Shown: positions 25,717-33,614 of the stretch, in pieces
Layout: the number at the start of each line of letters is the position of its first letter
How positions within the stretch are numbered: the first letter of the stretch is position 1
Source of the DNA: Fimbriimonadaceae bacterium
Lineage (GTDB): Bacteria; Armatimonadota; Fimbriimonadia; Fimbriimonadales; Fimbriimonadaceae
Length of the DNA: 64,000 nt
Direction: 5' to 3'
NCBI GenBank assembly: GCA_026129685.1
Contig: JAHCHO010000005.1
Span: 1-64,000, forward strand
Translations under genes and position numbers: made by a program
Notes under the pieces: model-generated
Database searches by the model: none
What the model was told of the DNA's origin: nothing
The model's input: only the letters and a program-made list of their open reading frames with translations

Positions 25717-26991
25717 TCAGCCGATCCCCTTCGTCGCCGCCGTCACCATCGCGTCCGCGAAGCGGTCGATCTCCTGTACCGTCGTGTAGACGTTCGGGGT
25801 GACGCGGATGCCGTGGACGGGGTCGGTGCCGATGCCCACGACGAAGACGGCGTGCTTGGCGAAGAGCCAAGAGGCAAGGTCGGCGGTGGCGATGCCCTCG
25901 ATGCCGACGGTGGTCAACCCGCACGAAAACTTGGGGTCGAGGCTGGTGGCGAAGCGCACGTTGGGAAGTTCGGCGAGGCGGTCGGTCCAGCGCTTCCGGA
26001 GGTAGCGGAAGCGGGCCTCCTTGCGGGCCGCGCCAATCGTTTCGTGGAAGGCGAGGGCCTCGCCGATGGCGTTGTGATTGGCGGCGGGGTGGGTGCCAAT
26101 TTCCTCGAACTTACGGATGTCCGCCTTCAGCGTTTCGGGGGAGGCCATAAGCGACCAGATCTCCGGGATGCGCTTCTGGCGCACATAGAGGAAGCCGGTG
26201 CCGATGGGCGCCATCAGCCATTTGTGCAAGGACGTGCCGTAAAAGTCGCATCCAAGGCCGTCTCGATCGAAGGGGAACTGGGCGAAGGCATGGGCCCCGT
26301 CCACGACGACGGGGATGCCGTGCTTGCGGCCGAGGTCGGTGATCGCGCGGACGGGGAAGATCTGGCCGTTGAGGAACGACACGTGCGAGACGAGAATCAG
26401 GCGCGTCCGGGGACCGATGCGCTCCTCCAGCGGGGCGACCAGCTCGCGGGCGGACCTCGGCACGGCGGGCATCGGGGCTTGGACCAGCTTCACGCCGTCC
26501 CGCCGTTCGCGCTGACGGATGGTCTCGATCATGCGCGGGTAGTCGAGGACGGTGGTCAGAATCTCGTCGCCCGGCTTGAGGTCCATGCCGAACAGGCAGG
26601 TTTCGAGGGATTCGCTGGCGTTCCGGGTGATGGCGATCTCCTCCGCGCCGCATCCGAACGCCTTGGCGAGGCGGGCGCGGACCGACTCGACCTCGGGTTC
26701 GAGGTTGCGCCACATAAAGTAACTCGGAGCCTGGTTGGAGATTTCGAGCTGGCGGCGCATCGTTTCCTGAACGATCCTGGGGGAGGGCGAACATCCCCCG
26801 TTGTTGAGGTTCACGAAGTTTCGGTCGAGGGTGAAGGCCTGCTGAATCTGAAACCAGAAATCCTCGTCGTCGGCGGAGAAGTCGGGCCGGCTCCGCAATC
26901 CGGCCACCAGGCGTTCGACGTGGTCGAGGGTGTCGTTTCGGAAGGCGGCGACGGCGAAGCCTGCCGTGAGAAGCTCGCGGCGCGAGAGCAT
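25717..26991 (-). CDS. Tat-exported aminotransferase class V (isopenicillin-N-epimerase-like)
   Basis: The 424-residue protein opens with a twin-arginine signal (LSRRELLTAGFAVAAF), then NLNNGGCSPSPRIVQETMRR, ITRNASESLETCLFGMDL, VVDGAHAFAQFPFD, and TSLHKWLMAPIGTGFLYVR, which holds the PLP-binding lysine. This is fold type I, class V, of the isopenicillin-N-epimerase/cysteine-desulfurase-like group; members exported by Tat are frequent in soil Bacteroidota and Armatimonadota. The real substrate is not known. TATACT lies 5 nt before the ATG (leaderless). It lies downstream of waaA on the same strand but has its own promoter. Confidence 0.88.
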   Translation of the reverse strand: MLSRRELLTAGFAVAAFRNDTLDHVERLVAGLRSRPDFSADDEDFWFQIQQAFTLDRNFVNLNNGGCSPSPRIVQETMRRQLEISNQAPSYFMWRNLEPEVESVRARLAKAFGCGAEEIAITRNASESLETCLFGMDLKPGDEILTTVLDYPRMIETIRQRERRDGVKLVQAPMPAVPRSARELVAPLEERIGPRTRLILVSHVSFLNGQIFPVRAITDLGRKHGIPVVVDGAHAFAQFPFDRDGLGCDFYGTSLHKWLMAPIGTGFLYVRQKRIPEIWSLMASPETLKADIRKFEEIGTHPAANHNAIGEALAFHETIGAARKEARFRYLRKRWTDRLAELPNVRFATSLDPKFSCGLTTVGIEGIATADLASWLFAKHAVFVVGIGTDPVHGIRVTPNVYTTVQEIDRFADAMVTAATKGIG

Positions 26992-27015
26992 TCGCCAGTA
27001 TAGGCCGTTTCGGGG

Positions 27016-28290
27016 CTAAGCGGGCGGCTCCGCTTTCGCGAGGTCCGCGAGGGCTTCGGCGTAGCGCCGGCTCGCCCCAAGGTTCGCGGCGACGAGGGCA
27101 CGGGCCGCGTCCCCCCGGCGGGTCCGTTCGACTTCGTCATGAATCAACCTCGCGACGGCGGACCGCAACGCATCGGGGGTTTCACAGGCCAACGAGGCGC
27201 CCGCTTCCAAGGCGGCGGCGGCGACATCGCGGAAGTTGTGCATGTGCGGGCCGTGGAGCACGGGCACCCCGAGAGCGAGAGGTTGGAGTATGTTTTGGCC
27301 ACCGAAATTGGAGAAACCACCCCCGACGATAGCCAGGTCGGCGATCGCGTAGACCCTCGCGAGTTCGCCAAAGGTATCGAGGATCAGGTATCGGCCGGTC
27401 TGGCCGAGAGACCGTCGGGCCGGGGTCTCGCCGATCGATTCGCGGGCGTGGACGGCAAGAGCGTCCGCCCGTTCGACGTGGCGGGGGGCATGGATCACGC
27501 GGAGGCGGGGGGATTCCTTCAGGATCGGGGCGAGGGCCGCCAGCACGAACGCCTCCTCCTCCTCGCCACGGGTCGAGCCGACGACGATCACGCGGTCCCC
27601 GTCGCCGACGCCGAACTTGGAGCGAAGCGCGACCGGGTCCTCGTCACGCGCTTCGGCGGCCTGGTCGAATTTGCAGTTGCCGAGAACGACCACGTCGCGC
27701 GCGCCCAGATCGCGAATTCGCGCCGCATCGGTTTCGGTTTGCATGAGGCACCGATCCACGTGCCCCAGCACCCACCGATAGAAGAACCGAAACGGACGGG
27801 ATCGGCGGTCGCTGCGGTCGCTGATTCGTCCGTTGACGATGGCGATCCGGGCATCGAGCGCTCGTGCGGCCCATAGGAAGTTCGGCCAAAGCTCCGTCTC
27901 CATGATCGCGACCACCTGAGGCCGAACCCGGGACAGGGCGGCGAGTTGGAAGCGGGCCACGTCGATCGGGAAGTAGACGAGATGATCGCAGAGGCCGTTC
28001 GCTCGCTCGCGGGCGGTTTGGTGGCCGCTACTGGTGGTGACGCTCAACACGATTTCGTAGCCCGGCATCGTGTCGCGCAGTTCGCGCAGGATCGGCAGGG
28101 CGGCGACGACCTCACCGACGGAGACGGCGTGGATCCACACCCGTCGCGCGCCCTTGATCGGCTTGATCGCATAGTCGCCCGAGCGCTCGGCCCAACTCGG
28201 CGCCTCCTTCCGGCGGTTCGTGCGAACGAGCATGATCGGCACCCAGACGGGGGCGAGCAACGTGAGCAGTAGGTTGTAGAGAAGGAACAT
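27016..28290 (-). CDS. waaA: 3-deoxy-D-manno-octulosonic acid transferase WaaA (KdtA)
   Basis: The 424-residue GT30 enzyme has an N-terminal membrane anchor (FLLYNLLLTLLAPVWVPIML), then IHAVSVGEVVAALPILREL, TSSGHQTARERA, METELWPNFL and, in the C-terminal Rossmann half, VVGSTRGEEEEAFVLAAL, APRHVERAD and GGGFSNFGGQNILQPLALGVPVLHGP. These are the conserved blocks of Kdo transferase, which adds Kdo to the lipid A precursor at the inner membrane. Its presence argues for a diderm envelope with LPS. Its ATG shares one base with the purC stop (TGATG), so the two are translationally coupled, an unusual pairing of LPS and purine genes. Confidence 0.93.
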   Translation of the reverse strand: MFLLYNLLLTLLAPVWVPIMLVRTNRRKEAPSWAERSGDYAIKPIKGARRVWIHAVSVGEVVAALPILRELRDTMPGYEIVLSVTTSSGHQTARERANGLCDHLVYFPIDVARFQLAALSRVRPQVVAIMETELWPNFLWAARALDARIAIVNGRISDRSDRRSRPFRFFYRWVLGHVDRCLMQTETDAARIRDLGARDVVVLGNCKFDQAAEARDEDPVALRSKFGVGDGDRVIVVGSTRGEEEEAFVLAALAPILKESPRLRVIHAPRHVERADALAVHARESIGETPARRSLGQTGRYLILDTFGELARVYAIADLAIVGGGFSNFGGQNILQPLALGVPVLHGPHMHNFRDVAAAALEAGASLACETPDALRSAVARLIHDEVERTRRGDAARALVAANLGASRRYAEALADLAKAEPPA

Positions 28291-29177
28291 CAGGCCAGGA
28301 CTCGCCCCGTCAGCCGGGTGAACGCCTCCAGGTACTTCGCCCGAGTCTTGGCGACGATTTCCTCGGGCAAAGTGGGTCCCGGTGGGGTTTTGTTCCAGTT
28401 TAGAGTCTCAAGATAGTCGCGAACGAACTGCTTGTCGTAGCTGGGAGGCGTTGATCCGGGGCGGTATGTATCGGCGTCCCAGAAGCGGGAACTGTCGGGG
28501 GTCAGCGCCTCGTCGATCCAGAGGAGGCCGTTGTCGGCGAGGCCGAACTCGAACTTGGTGTCGGCGAGGATGAGGCCTTTCGCTTCGGCGTCGTCACGGG
28601 CACGTTTGTAGAGGGTCAGAGTCCAGTCCCGAACGGTTTCGGCGACCTCGCGTCCCACCCGGTCGCACGCCTGGGCGAAGGAGATGTTCTCGTCGTGTCC
28701 CGATTCGGCCTTCGTGGCGGGGCTGAAGATCGGCTCCGCGAGTTTGCCCGCCTCGACGAGCCCGGCCGGCAACCCGAGGCGGTGGACGTCTCCCCCGGCG
28801 CGGTACTCCTTCCATAGCGAGCCGACCAGGTAGCCGCGCGCCACGCATTCGATGGTCAAGGGGACGGCCTTTCGGGCGAGCGTGCACCGCCCGGCGAGTT
28901 CGGTCCGGGATTGTCCTAGTCGTTCGGCGATGGCCTCGTCGTCGGTCGAGAGGACGTGGTTCGGACAGACTTCGCGTAAACGCTCGAACCAGAAGGCGCT
29001 CATCTGGTTGAGGATGCGGCCCTTGTCGGGAATGCCGTTCGCCATCACCACGTCGAAGGCGGAGATGCGGTCGGTCGCGACGAGGAGCAGGGCGTCGCCA
29101 AGGTCGTAGACCTCGCGCACTTTGCCGCGCTTGGGCTCGCCGAGGAAGGGCAGATCGGTCGTGAGGAGGGCCTCCAT
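28290..29177 (-). CDS. purC: Phosphoribosylaminoimidazole-succinocarboxamide synthase PurC
   Basis: The 295-residue protein contains the SAICAR synthetase landmarks: KRGKVREVYDLGDALLLVATDRISAFDVVM at the N-terminus, ECVARGYLVGSLWKEY, LADTKFEFG and LIDEALTPDSSRFW. It makes SAICAR from CAIR and aspartate in de novo purine synthesis. Length fits the longer eukaryote/proteobacterial-type enzyme. CATAAT lies 8 nt before ATG 29177, and the divergent oxidoreductase gene has its own -10 in the same 36-nt gap. Confidence 0.95.
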   Translation of the reverse strand: MEALLTTDLPFLGEPKRGKVREVYDLGDALLLVATDRISAFDVVMANGIPDKGRILNQMSAFWFERLREVCPNHVLSTDDEAIAERLGQSRTELAGRCTLARKAVPLTIECVARGYLVGSLWKEYRAGGDVHRLGLPAGLVEAGKLAEPIFSPATKAESGHDENISFAQACDRVGREVAETVRDWTLTLYKRARDDAEAKGLILADTKFEFGLADNGLLWIDEALTPDSSRFWDADTYRPGSTPPSYDKQFVRDYLETLNWNKTPPGPTLPEEIVAKTRAKYLEAFTRLTGRVLA

Positions 29178-29202
29178 CCGCTTCGATTATGCGGCCTCGC
29201 GC

Positions 29203-29208
29203 TACACT
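29203..29208 (+). promoter_or_regulatory. -10 element of a leaderless promoter
   Basis: TACACT is followed by five bases (GGGCC) and GTG 29214. With purC on the other strand, the 36-nt spacer holds two back-to-back -10 hexamers (CATAAT on the minus strand, TACACT on the plus strand), leaving no room for ribosome-binding leaders on either side. Confidence 0.65.
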
Positions 29209-29213
29209 GGGCC

Positions 29214-30785
29214 GTGCCCGAGTACGACGTTCTGATCGCCGGGGGCGGTACCGGTGGTTGCGCGGCCGCGATGGCCCTCTGCGACCTTGGCAAGCGCGTG
29301 TTGATGACCGAGGAGGCGGCCTGGATCGGCGGCCAACTCACGGCCCAGGCGGTACCGCCGGACGAGCACCCTTGGATCGAGGTCACGGGCTGCACGGCCC
29401 GGTACCGTCGGTACCGGGACCTGGTTCGGGAGCACTACCGCGACTTCACCCCGTTGACGCTCTCGTCCCGCAAGGACGCGCGGCTTAACCCGGGGGGCGG
29501 ATGGGTCTCTCGCCTGTGCCACGAGCCGAAGGTCGGACTCGGCGTTTTGTACAGGATGTTGTCGCCTTACTTGGCTTCGGGACACCTGACGATCCGGTGT
29601 CGGACTCGGGTCGTGGCGCTCGGGACGAGGGGCGACCGGATCGAGGGGGCGACGGTGCGAGACCTGCGGACGGGGGAGGAATCGGAGGTCGGGTTTCGCA
29701 CCGTGCTCGACGCGACGGAGACCGGCGACCTCTTGCCGATGGGCGGGGTGGAGTACGTCACGGGGGCGGAGTCGAAGCGCGAAACCGGCGAACCGCACGC
29801 CTTGGACGGAGACGCGGACCCGACCGATATGCAGGGGATCACCTGGTGCTTCGCGATGTCGGTGGAGGAGGGGGCGGACCACACGATCGACAAGCCCGCC
29901 CATTACGAGCGCTGGCGGGCCTACCGCCCAGAGTTCTGGCCGGGACCTTTGCTCGGATGGGTGACGAGCCATCCGCACACGCTGGTCGAGACGACGTGGA
30001 GTCTGCATCCCCGTCCGGACATGTCCCTTGGGTTGTTCGACTACCGACAGGTCGTGCGCAAGGACGCGTTCCTGCCCGGGACGGTCGCCCTCGACGCGAC
30101 GATCGTCAATTGGCCCCAAAACGACTACTTTGTCGGCCCGATCTTGGACGTACCCGAGGGGCTCGCCCGGGAGCGGCTCGAGGACTCGCGGCAGTTGTCC
30201 TTGAGTCTGCTGTACTGGCTCCAGACGGAGGCGCCCCGACTGGACGGCGGGGTGGGCTATCCGGGGGCGCACCTTCGGCCCGATCTGACGGGCACGCGGG
30301 ACGGCTTGGCGATGACGCCCTACATCCGGGAGTCGCGGCGAATCCGGGCGGCGTTCACGGTGACCGAGTTGCACGTAGGTTCGGGTTGCCTGCCGGGTCG
30401 GGATCGGGCGCCGGGCTTTGCCGATTCGGTGGGGGTGGGGTGCTACCGGTGCGATCTCCATCCGAGCACGTCGGGGCGCAATTCGATCGATATCGGCGCG
30501 TTGCCGTTCGAGATTCCGCTCGGCGTGCTGGTTCCCCAGCGCGTGGAAAACCTGATCCCGGCGGCCAAGAACGTCGGGACGACCCACATCTCGAACGGCT
30601 GCTTCCGCCTCCATCCGGTGGAGTGGAACCTTGGGGAGGCGGCGGGGATTCTGGCGGCGTACTGCCTCGACGCGGGGGTCCCTCCGCAGGACGTCCACGC
30701 CTCGCCCGATCGGGTCCGAGAGGTCCAGGCCGTGTGCGACCGCCAGGGCGTGCAACGGGCCTGGCCGGAGTTGCGCCCGGTCTAG
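29214..30785 (+). CDS. FAD-dependent oxidoreductase (FAD_oxidored family)
   Basis: The 523-residue protein begins with GTG and the dinucleotide-binding motif DVLIAGGGTGGCAAAMALCDLGKRVLMTEE (Gly-x-Gly-x-x-Gly, then acidic at the end of strand 2). EAAWIGGQLTAQ and DATETGDLLPMGGVEYVTGAE are typical of the PF12831 FAD-dependent oxidoreductases that are widespread in glycan-degrading Planctomycetota and Armatimonadota. ISNGCFRLHPVEWNLGEAAG near the C-terminus is the second FAD-contact block. There is no signal peptide. The substrate is unknown; sugar-related redox chemistry is a context guess. Confidence 0.85.
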   Translation: MPEYDVLIAGGGTGGCAAAMALCDLGKRVLMTEEAAWIGGQLTAQAVPPDEHPWIEVTGCTARYRRYRDLVREHYRDFTPLTLSSRKDARLNPGGGWVSRLCHEPKVGLGVLYRMLSPYLASGHLTIRCRTRVVALGTRGDRIEGATVRDLRTGEESEVGFRTVLDATETGDLLPMGGVEYVTGAESKRETGEPHALDGDADPTDMQGITWCFAMSVEEGADHTIDKPAHYERWRAYRPEFWPGPLLGWVTSHPHTLVETTWSLHPRPDMSLGLFDYRQVVRKDAFLPGTVALDATIVNWPQNDYFVGPILDVPEGLARERLEDSRQLSLSLLYWLQTEAPRLDGGVGYPGAHLRPDLTGTRDGLAMTPYIRESRRIRAAFTVTELHVGSGCLPGRDRAPGFADSVGVGCYRCDLHPSTSGRNSIDIGALPFEIPLGVLVPQRVENLIPAAKNVGTTHISNGCFRLHPVEWNLGEAAGILAAYCLDAGVPPQDVHASPDRVREVQAVCDRQGVQRAWPELRPV

Positions 30786-30842
30786 GCATCGCTCGTCCGC
30801 TCCTCCCGCGCCCGGACGCGCCGGGTGGTCCCGAAAAGGTCC

Positions 30843-30871
30843 TTGACACGCCGGATGTCCTGTGATAGGAT
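30843..30871 (+). promoter_or_regulatory. Consensus sigma-70-type promoter of the LacI regulator
   Basis: TTGACA (30843-30848), a 17-nt spacer and TAGGAT (30866-30871) form the most canonical -35/-10 pair seen in the window. Transcription should start near 30878, inside the first operator, leaving a leader of about 32 nt before ATG 30910. Confidence 0.75.
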
Positions 30872-30872
30872 A

Positions 30873-30902
30873 TGTAAACCGCTTTACGTAAAACGATTTA
30901 CA
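30873..30902 (+). promoter_or_regulatory. Two overlapping LacI-type operators
   Basis: Two imperfect 16-bp palindromes share a central CG: TGTAAACCGCTTTACG (30873-30888) and CGTAAAACGATTTACA (30887-30902). Each has two TGTAAA-like half-sites (TGTAAA/CGTAAA) facing a CpG-bearing centre, as LacI-family sites do, and the whole block is flanked by TGTAAA...TTTACA with TTTACGTAAA in the middle. It starts 2 nt after the -10 and ends 7 nt before the regulator's ATG, so autorepression is very likely. Confidence 0.75.
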
Positions 30903-30909
30903 GGTTAGG

Positions 30910-32004
30910 ATGAGGACTCGACTCAAGGACGTTGCCGATAGTCTCCAACTCTCGCCGGGGCTGGTGTCGCGCGTTCTGAACGGTCGGGACGTTTGGGCGT
31001 CGGCGGAGACGCGGGCCCGCATTATCCGGGCGGCGGAGGACCTCAACTATCTTCCTTCGTCTTCGGCGCGCGCGCTGAGCGCGGGGAAGACGGGAACGGT
31101 CGCGCTCGTCTATCGTAGGTTGCCGGACGTTCACTACCGACTGGCGTACACGGGCTTGGTGGACGTGCTGTCGGCCGAACTCCAGGGCCGAGGATGCAGC
31201 CTGGCGGTCGCAAACTTCGCGACGCAGGAAGAGGTTTTGGACCACCTGAGGTTCGTGGCGCGCTCCCATTCGTGCGACGCGGTGGTCCTATGGGGGCGCG
31301 AGCAGGACACGGAGGCGCAGGGCGAGTTGCTCGAGTCGCTCGGGGTGCCGTTTCTGGTGAAGGGTCGGCACGAGCGTCGTCACCCGGCTTGGTTCCAGGT
31401 GGACTTCGACCACGAGGGCATGATGTCCGACGCCCTCAACCACGTGGCCGACCTGGGTCACCGACGAATCGCCTACCTTGGCTTTCCGTTGGAGGACGCC
31501 TTCGTCGCGGCGCTCCGGAAGGGGTTCTCCGACGCGCATCTGGCCCGCTTCGGCGAAACCCCCGACCCACGGTTGTTCGGCGAATGCGAGGACGAACTGG
31601 CGCCGAACGAGACCGAGGTCGAGCGACTTATGTCGCTTCCGGCGGAGGTCCGCCCGACCGGGTTCGTGATCGGCGCGGGGAACTACGCTTGGCGGGCACT
31701 CGAGACGAGCCTGGCAAGGCGCTCGATCTTCCTGGGCACGGTGGGCGGAGCGGCGGCGGCGGGGACGGCTTCCTTCTTCTTCAGCCTCGTTTTCGGCAAG
31801 GCGATGGCCTTTCAAGGGATCGAGATGGACGGTTTGGCACGGAGCGGGTGTCCCCCGCTGCTCGACGCGATCGTCCATGGCGGGGATACGGCCCGCGTCG
31901 TGCGTTACCGCCCGGAGTTGACGCCGGCGGTCACCCTCGACTTGCTCAACCAGGGCTTGTTCCCTGGTCACTCGTCCAGCGCGCGCGGGGGTGCCCCCGC
32001 CTAG
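30910..32004 (+). CDS. LacI-family transcriptional regulator
   Basis: The 364-residue protein has an N-terminal LacI helix-turn-helix (TRLKDVADSLQLSPGLVSRVLNG, residues 3-25) and hinge helix region (SSARALSAGKTGTVAL), then a periplasmic-binding-protein-like effector domain including LGHRRIAYLGFP. The effector is presumably a sugar. Its own promoter carries two tandem LacI-type operators, so it should control itself and, by read-through, the prepilin and lipoprotein genes after it. The C-terminal 20 residues (GHSSSARGGAPA) are low complexity. Confidence 0.9.
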   Translation: MRTRLKDVADSLQLSPGLVSRVLNGRDVWASAETRARIIRAAEDLNYLPSSSARALSAGKTGTVALVYRRLPDVHYRLAYTGLVDVLSAELQGRGCSLAVANFATQEEVLDHLRFVARSHSCDAVVLWGREQDTEAQGELLESLGVPFLVKGRHERRHPAWFQVDFDHEGMMSDALNHVADLGHRRIAYLGFPLEDAFVAALRKGFSDAHLARFGETPDPRLFGECEDELAPNETEVERLMSLPAEVRPTGFVIGAGNYAWRALETSLARRSIFLGTVGGAAAAGTASFFFSLVFGKAMAFQGIEMDGLARSGCPPLLDAIVHGGDTARVVRYRPELTPAVTLDLLNQGLFPGHSSSARGGAPA

Positions 32005-32020
32005 AGCCAACGTCGTCCTC

Positions 32021-32036
32021 GGGTCGGCGCCGACCC
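32021..32036. repeat. 16-bp perfect palindrome between regulator and prepilin
   Basis: GGGTCGGCGCCGACCC is fully self-complementary with no loop. It lies 17 nt after the LacI stop and 30 nt before the prepilin start. It could be a protein-binding site or a weak attenuating hairpin; nothing else in the gap suggests a promoter. Confidence 0.4.
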
Positions 32037-32066
32037 GCGCAACCACCCATGCAGGTAACCCATTCC

Positions 32067-32936
32067 ATGAGATCACCCAACGCCCGTAGGGCCTTCACCC
32101 TTATCGAACTTCTGGTCGTGATCGCCATCATCGCGATCTTGGCCGCCATTCTGTTCCCGGTGTTCGCGCAGGCCAAGACGGCGGCGAAGAAGGCCACCGA
32201 CTCGTCCAACGAGAAGCAGATCGTGCTCGGTCTTCTGATGTACGCGAACGACTACGACGACCTGTTCCCTCGGAACGACTACACGGTTCCGGCGCGGCCC
32301 AGTTGGGCGGCGTTCACGTGGCGCGAAGCGTGCGCTCCGTACATCAAGAACGGTACTCCGAACGTGAGTTGGGTGAACGACCAGCCTTTGGCGATGGACG
32401 GGATCTGGAAGAGCCCGGCCGAGCCTTCGAACGGCCGCTACGGCTACAACGTCCACCGGGGCCTGATGCCGAACGAGTACGACTGGGAGTTCGGCAACAC
32501 GTACGTGATCCCCTCGCGCGGCCAGGGGAGTATCGAGAACATCGCGGGCACGCTCCTCCTGACGACGGTTGGGATCAACCCGGACTGGGGTTCGGCCGCC
32601 CTGGGCCTCGAGGTGGCTTGGTGGTGGCACGGCGGTGCCCAGTGGCCGCCGGTGTTCACGGGTCCGACCTCCGGCGCGCAGTGGGACAACGACCGGGCGC
32701 CGTGTTCGTGGGGCTCGCCTTTGAACCCGTCGTGCGGCATGCCTCGATACCGGTACTCCGAGAGCGCGAACATCGGTTGGGTGGACGGCCATGTGAAGAG
32801 CGTGAAGAAAGGCGCGCTCAACTGGTGCAAGCACATCTACACCCCCGGGTTCACGGAGCGACCGTCGGCCTCGTCGGACGCGAACTACGACTGGATCGTC
32901 GGTCCGGGACAACCGTGCGAGCCGTACCTGCGGTGA
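32067..32936 (+). CDS. Type IV prepilin-like secreted protein (H-X9-DG type)
   Basis: The 289-residue protein has a short leader (MRSPNARRA) and the assembly helix FTLIELLVVIAIIAILAAIL followed by FPVFAQAK, a hallmark ending in Armatimonadota. KQIVLGLLMYANDYDDLFP and, near the C-terminus, ANIGWVDGHVKSVKKG match the H-X9-DG-CTERM/DUF1559-like secreted proteins. Many such genes per genome are usual and their role is unknown. ATG 32067 is preferred over ATG 32049 because AGGTAA stands about 10 nt upstream. A lipoprotein follows with a GTGA overlap. Confidence 0.85.
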   Translation: MRSPNARRAFTLIELLVVIAIIAILAAILFPVFAQAKTAAKKATDSSNEKQIVLGLLMYANDYDDLFPRNDYTVPARPSWAAFTWREACAPYIKNGTPNVSWVNDQPLAMDGIWKSPAEPSNGRYGYNVHRGLMPNEYDWEFGNTYVIPSRGQGSIENIAGTLLLTTVGINPDWGSAALGLEVAWWWHGGAQWPPVFTGPTSGAQWDNDRAPCSWGSPLNPSCGMPRYRYSESANIGWVDGHVKSVKKGALNWCKHIYTPGFTERPSASSDANYDWIVGPGQPCEPYLR

Positions 32937-33166
32937 AACGCGCGCTCTTCACGCTCGCGATCGTGTCCGGTCTGCTGACCGGATGCGGTCGCGAGGACGC
33001 GGGGGCGCCGGTTCCCAAGCGTGAGGCGGCGACGGTCGAACAACTGAACGAGATGCCTCCGGAGGCGCGCCGGGCGGCGGAGAACGCCGCGCGGGCAGGG
33101 GACTTCGAGAGTCGTCGGATGCAGGAGATGGCCGATGCCCAGAGAAAGGCGCAGGGTGGTCGCTAG
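32933..33166 (+). CDS. Short lipoprotein of unknown function
   Basis: The 77-residue protein starts at GTG 32933 within the prepilin stop (GTGA, 4-nt overlap), so translation is coupled. It has a hydrophobic signal and lipobox LLTGCG (cysteine at residue 18). The mature part of about 60 residues is charged and helical (EQLNEMPPEARRAAENAARAGDFESRRMQEMADAQRKAQ). It is reminiscent of small lipoproteins that follow H-X9-DG prepilins in this phylum, but no named family is recognised. Confidence 0.7.
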   Translation: MKRALFTLAIVSGLLTGCGREDAGAPVPKREAATVEQLNEMPPEARRAAENAARAGDFESRRMQEMADAQRKAQGGR

Positions 33167-33587
33167 ACGTTTCCCGGAAGTCTTTGCCCTTTGCCTCACG
33201 CTGATGGGACTCGGGTGCCAAGGGGGCGAGCCGATCGCGGCCGCCCCCGAGGCCCTTGTCGGCGAACCCAAGTCCGAACTGGTGGGCACGTGGACGCTGC
33301 GACCTCCGGGCGGGGCCACGATGGAACTGAGGGCGGACGGTTCGTACGCCATCGAGGCGGAAGCGGGGACGCCGGCCGGGCCGATGAAGTCCCGCGTGGA
33401 AGGCCGATGGGCGGTGAAGGACCGAGTCCTAGCGATGCGGCGCCCGGGACCGGACGGGGCGCCGTTCACCGCCGAGTACGACTTCGAACTGAAGGTCGGC
33501 GGGAGCGAACTCGTGTTGTCCCGTCAGGGCAGCAAGGTTCGGCAGACGTACGAGAAGGGCAAACCGGGCGGGTCCTCGCTCCGGTAG
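33135..33587 (+). CDS. Lipoprotein with lipocalin-like domain, unknown function
   Basis: The 150-residue protein has a basic N-terminus and lipobox LMGLGC, followed by an extracytoplasmic domain with ELVGTWTLRPPGGATMELRADGSYAIEAE and SRVEGRWAVKDRVLAM. The xLVGTWxL...xxxLRADGSY pattern is typical of small lipocalin-like/DUF5640-type beta-barrels. Its start overlaps the previous lipoprotein gene by 32 nt. An in-frame GTG at 33156 would reduce the overlap to 11 nt and still keep the signal. It is the last gene of the LacI-prepilin-lipoprotein string. Confidence 0.65.
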   Translation: MPRERRRVVARRFPEVFALCLTLMGLGCQGGEPIAAAPEALVGEPKSELVGTWTLRPPGGATMELRADGSYAIEAEAGTPAGPMKSRVEGRWAVKDRVLAMRRPGPDGAPFTAEYDFELKVGGSELVLSRQGSKVRQTYEKGKPGGSSLR

Positions 33588-33614
33588 CGTCGAACGTGCC
33601 CGGTCCGCAAGACG

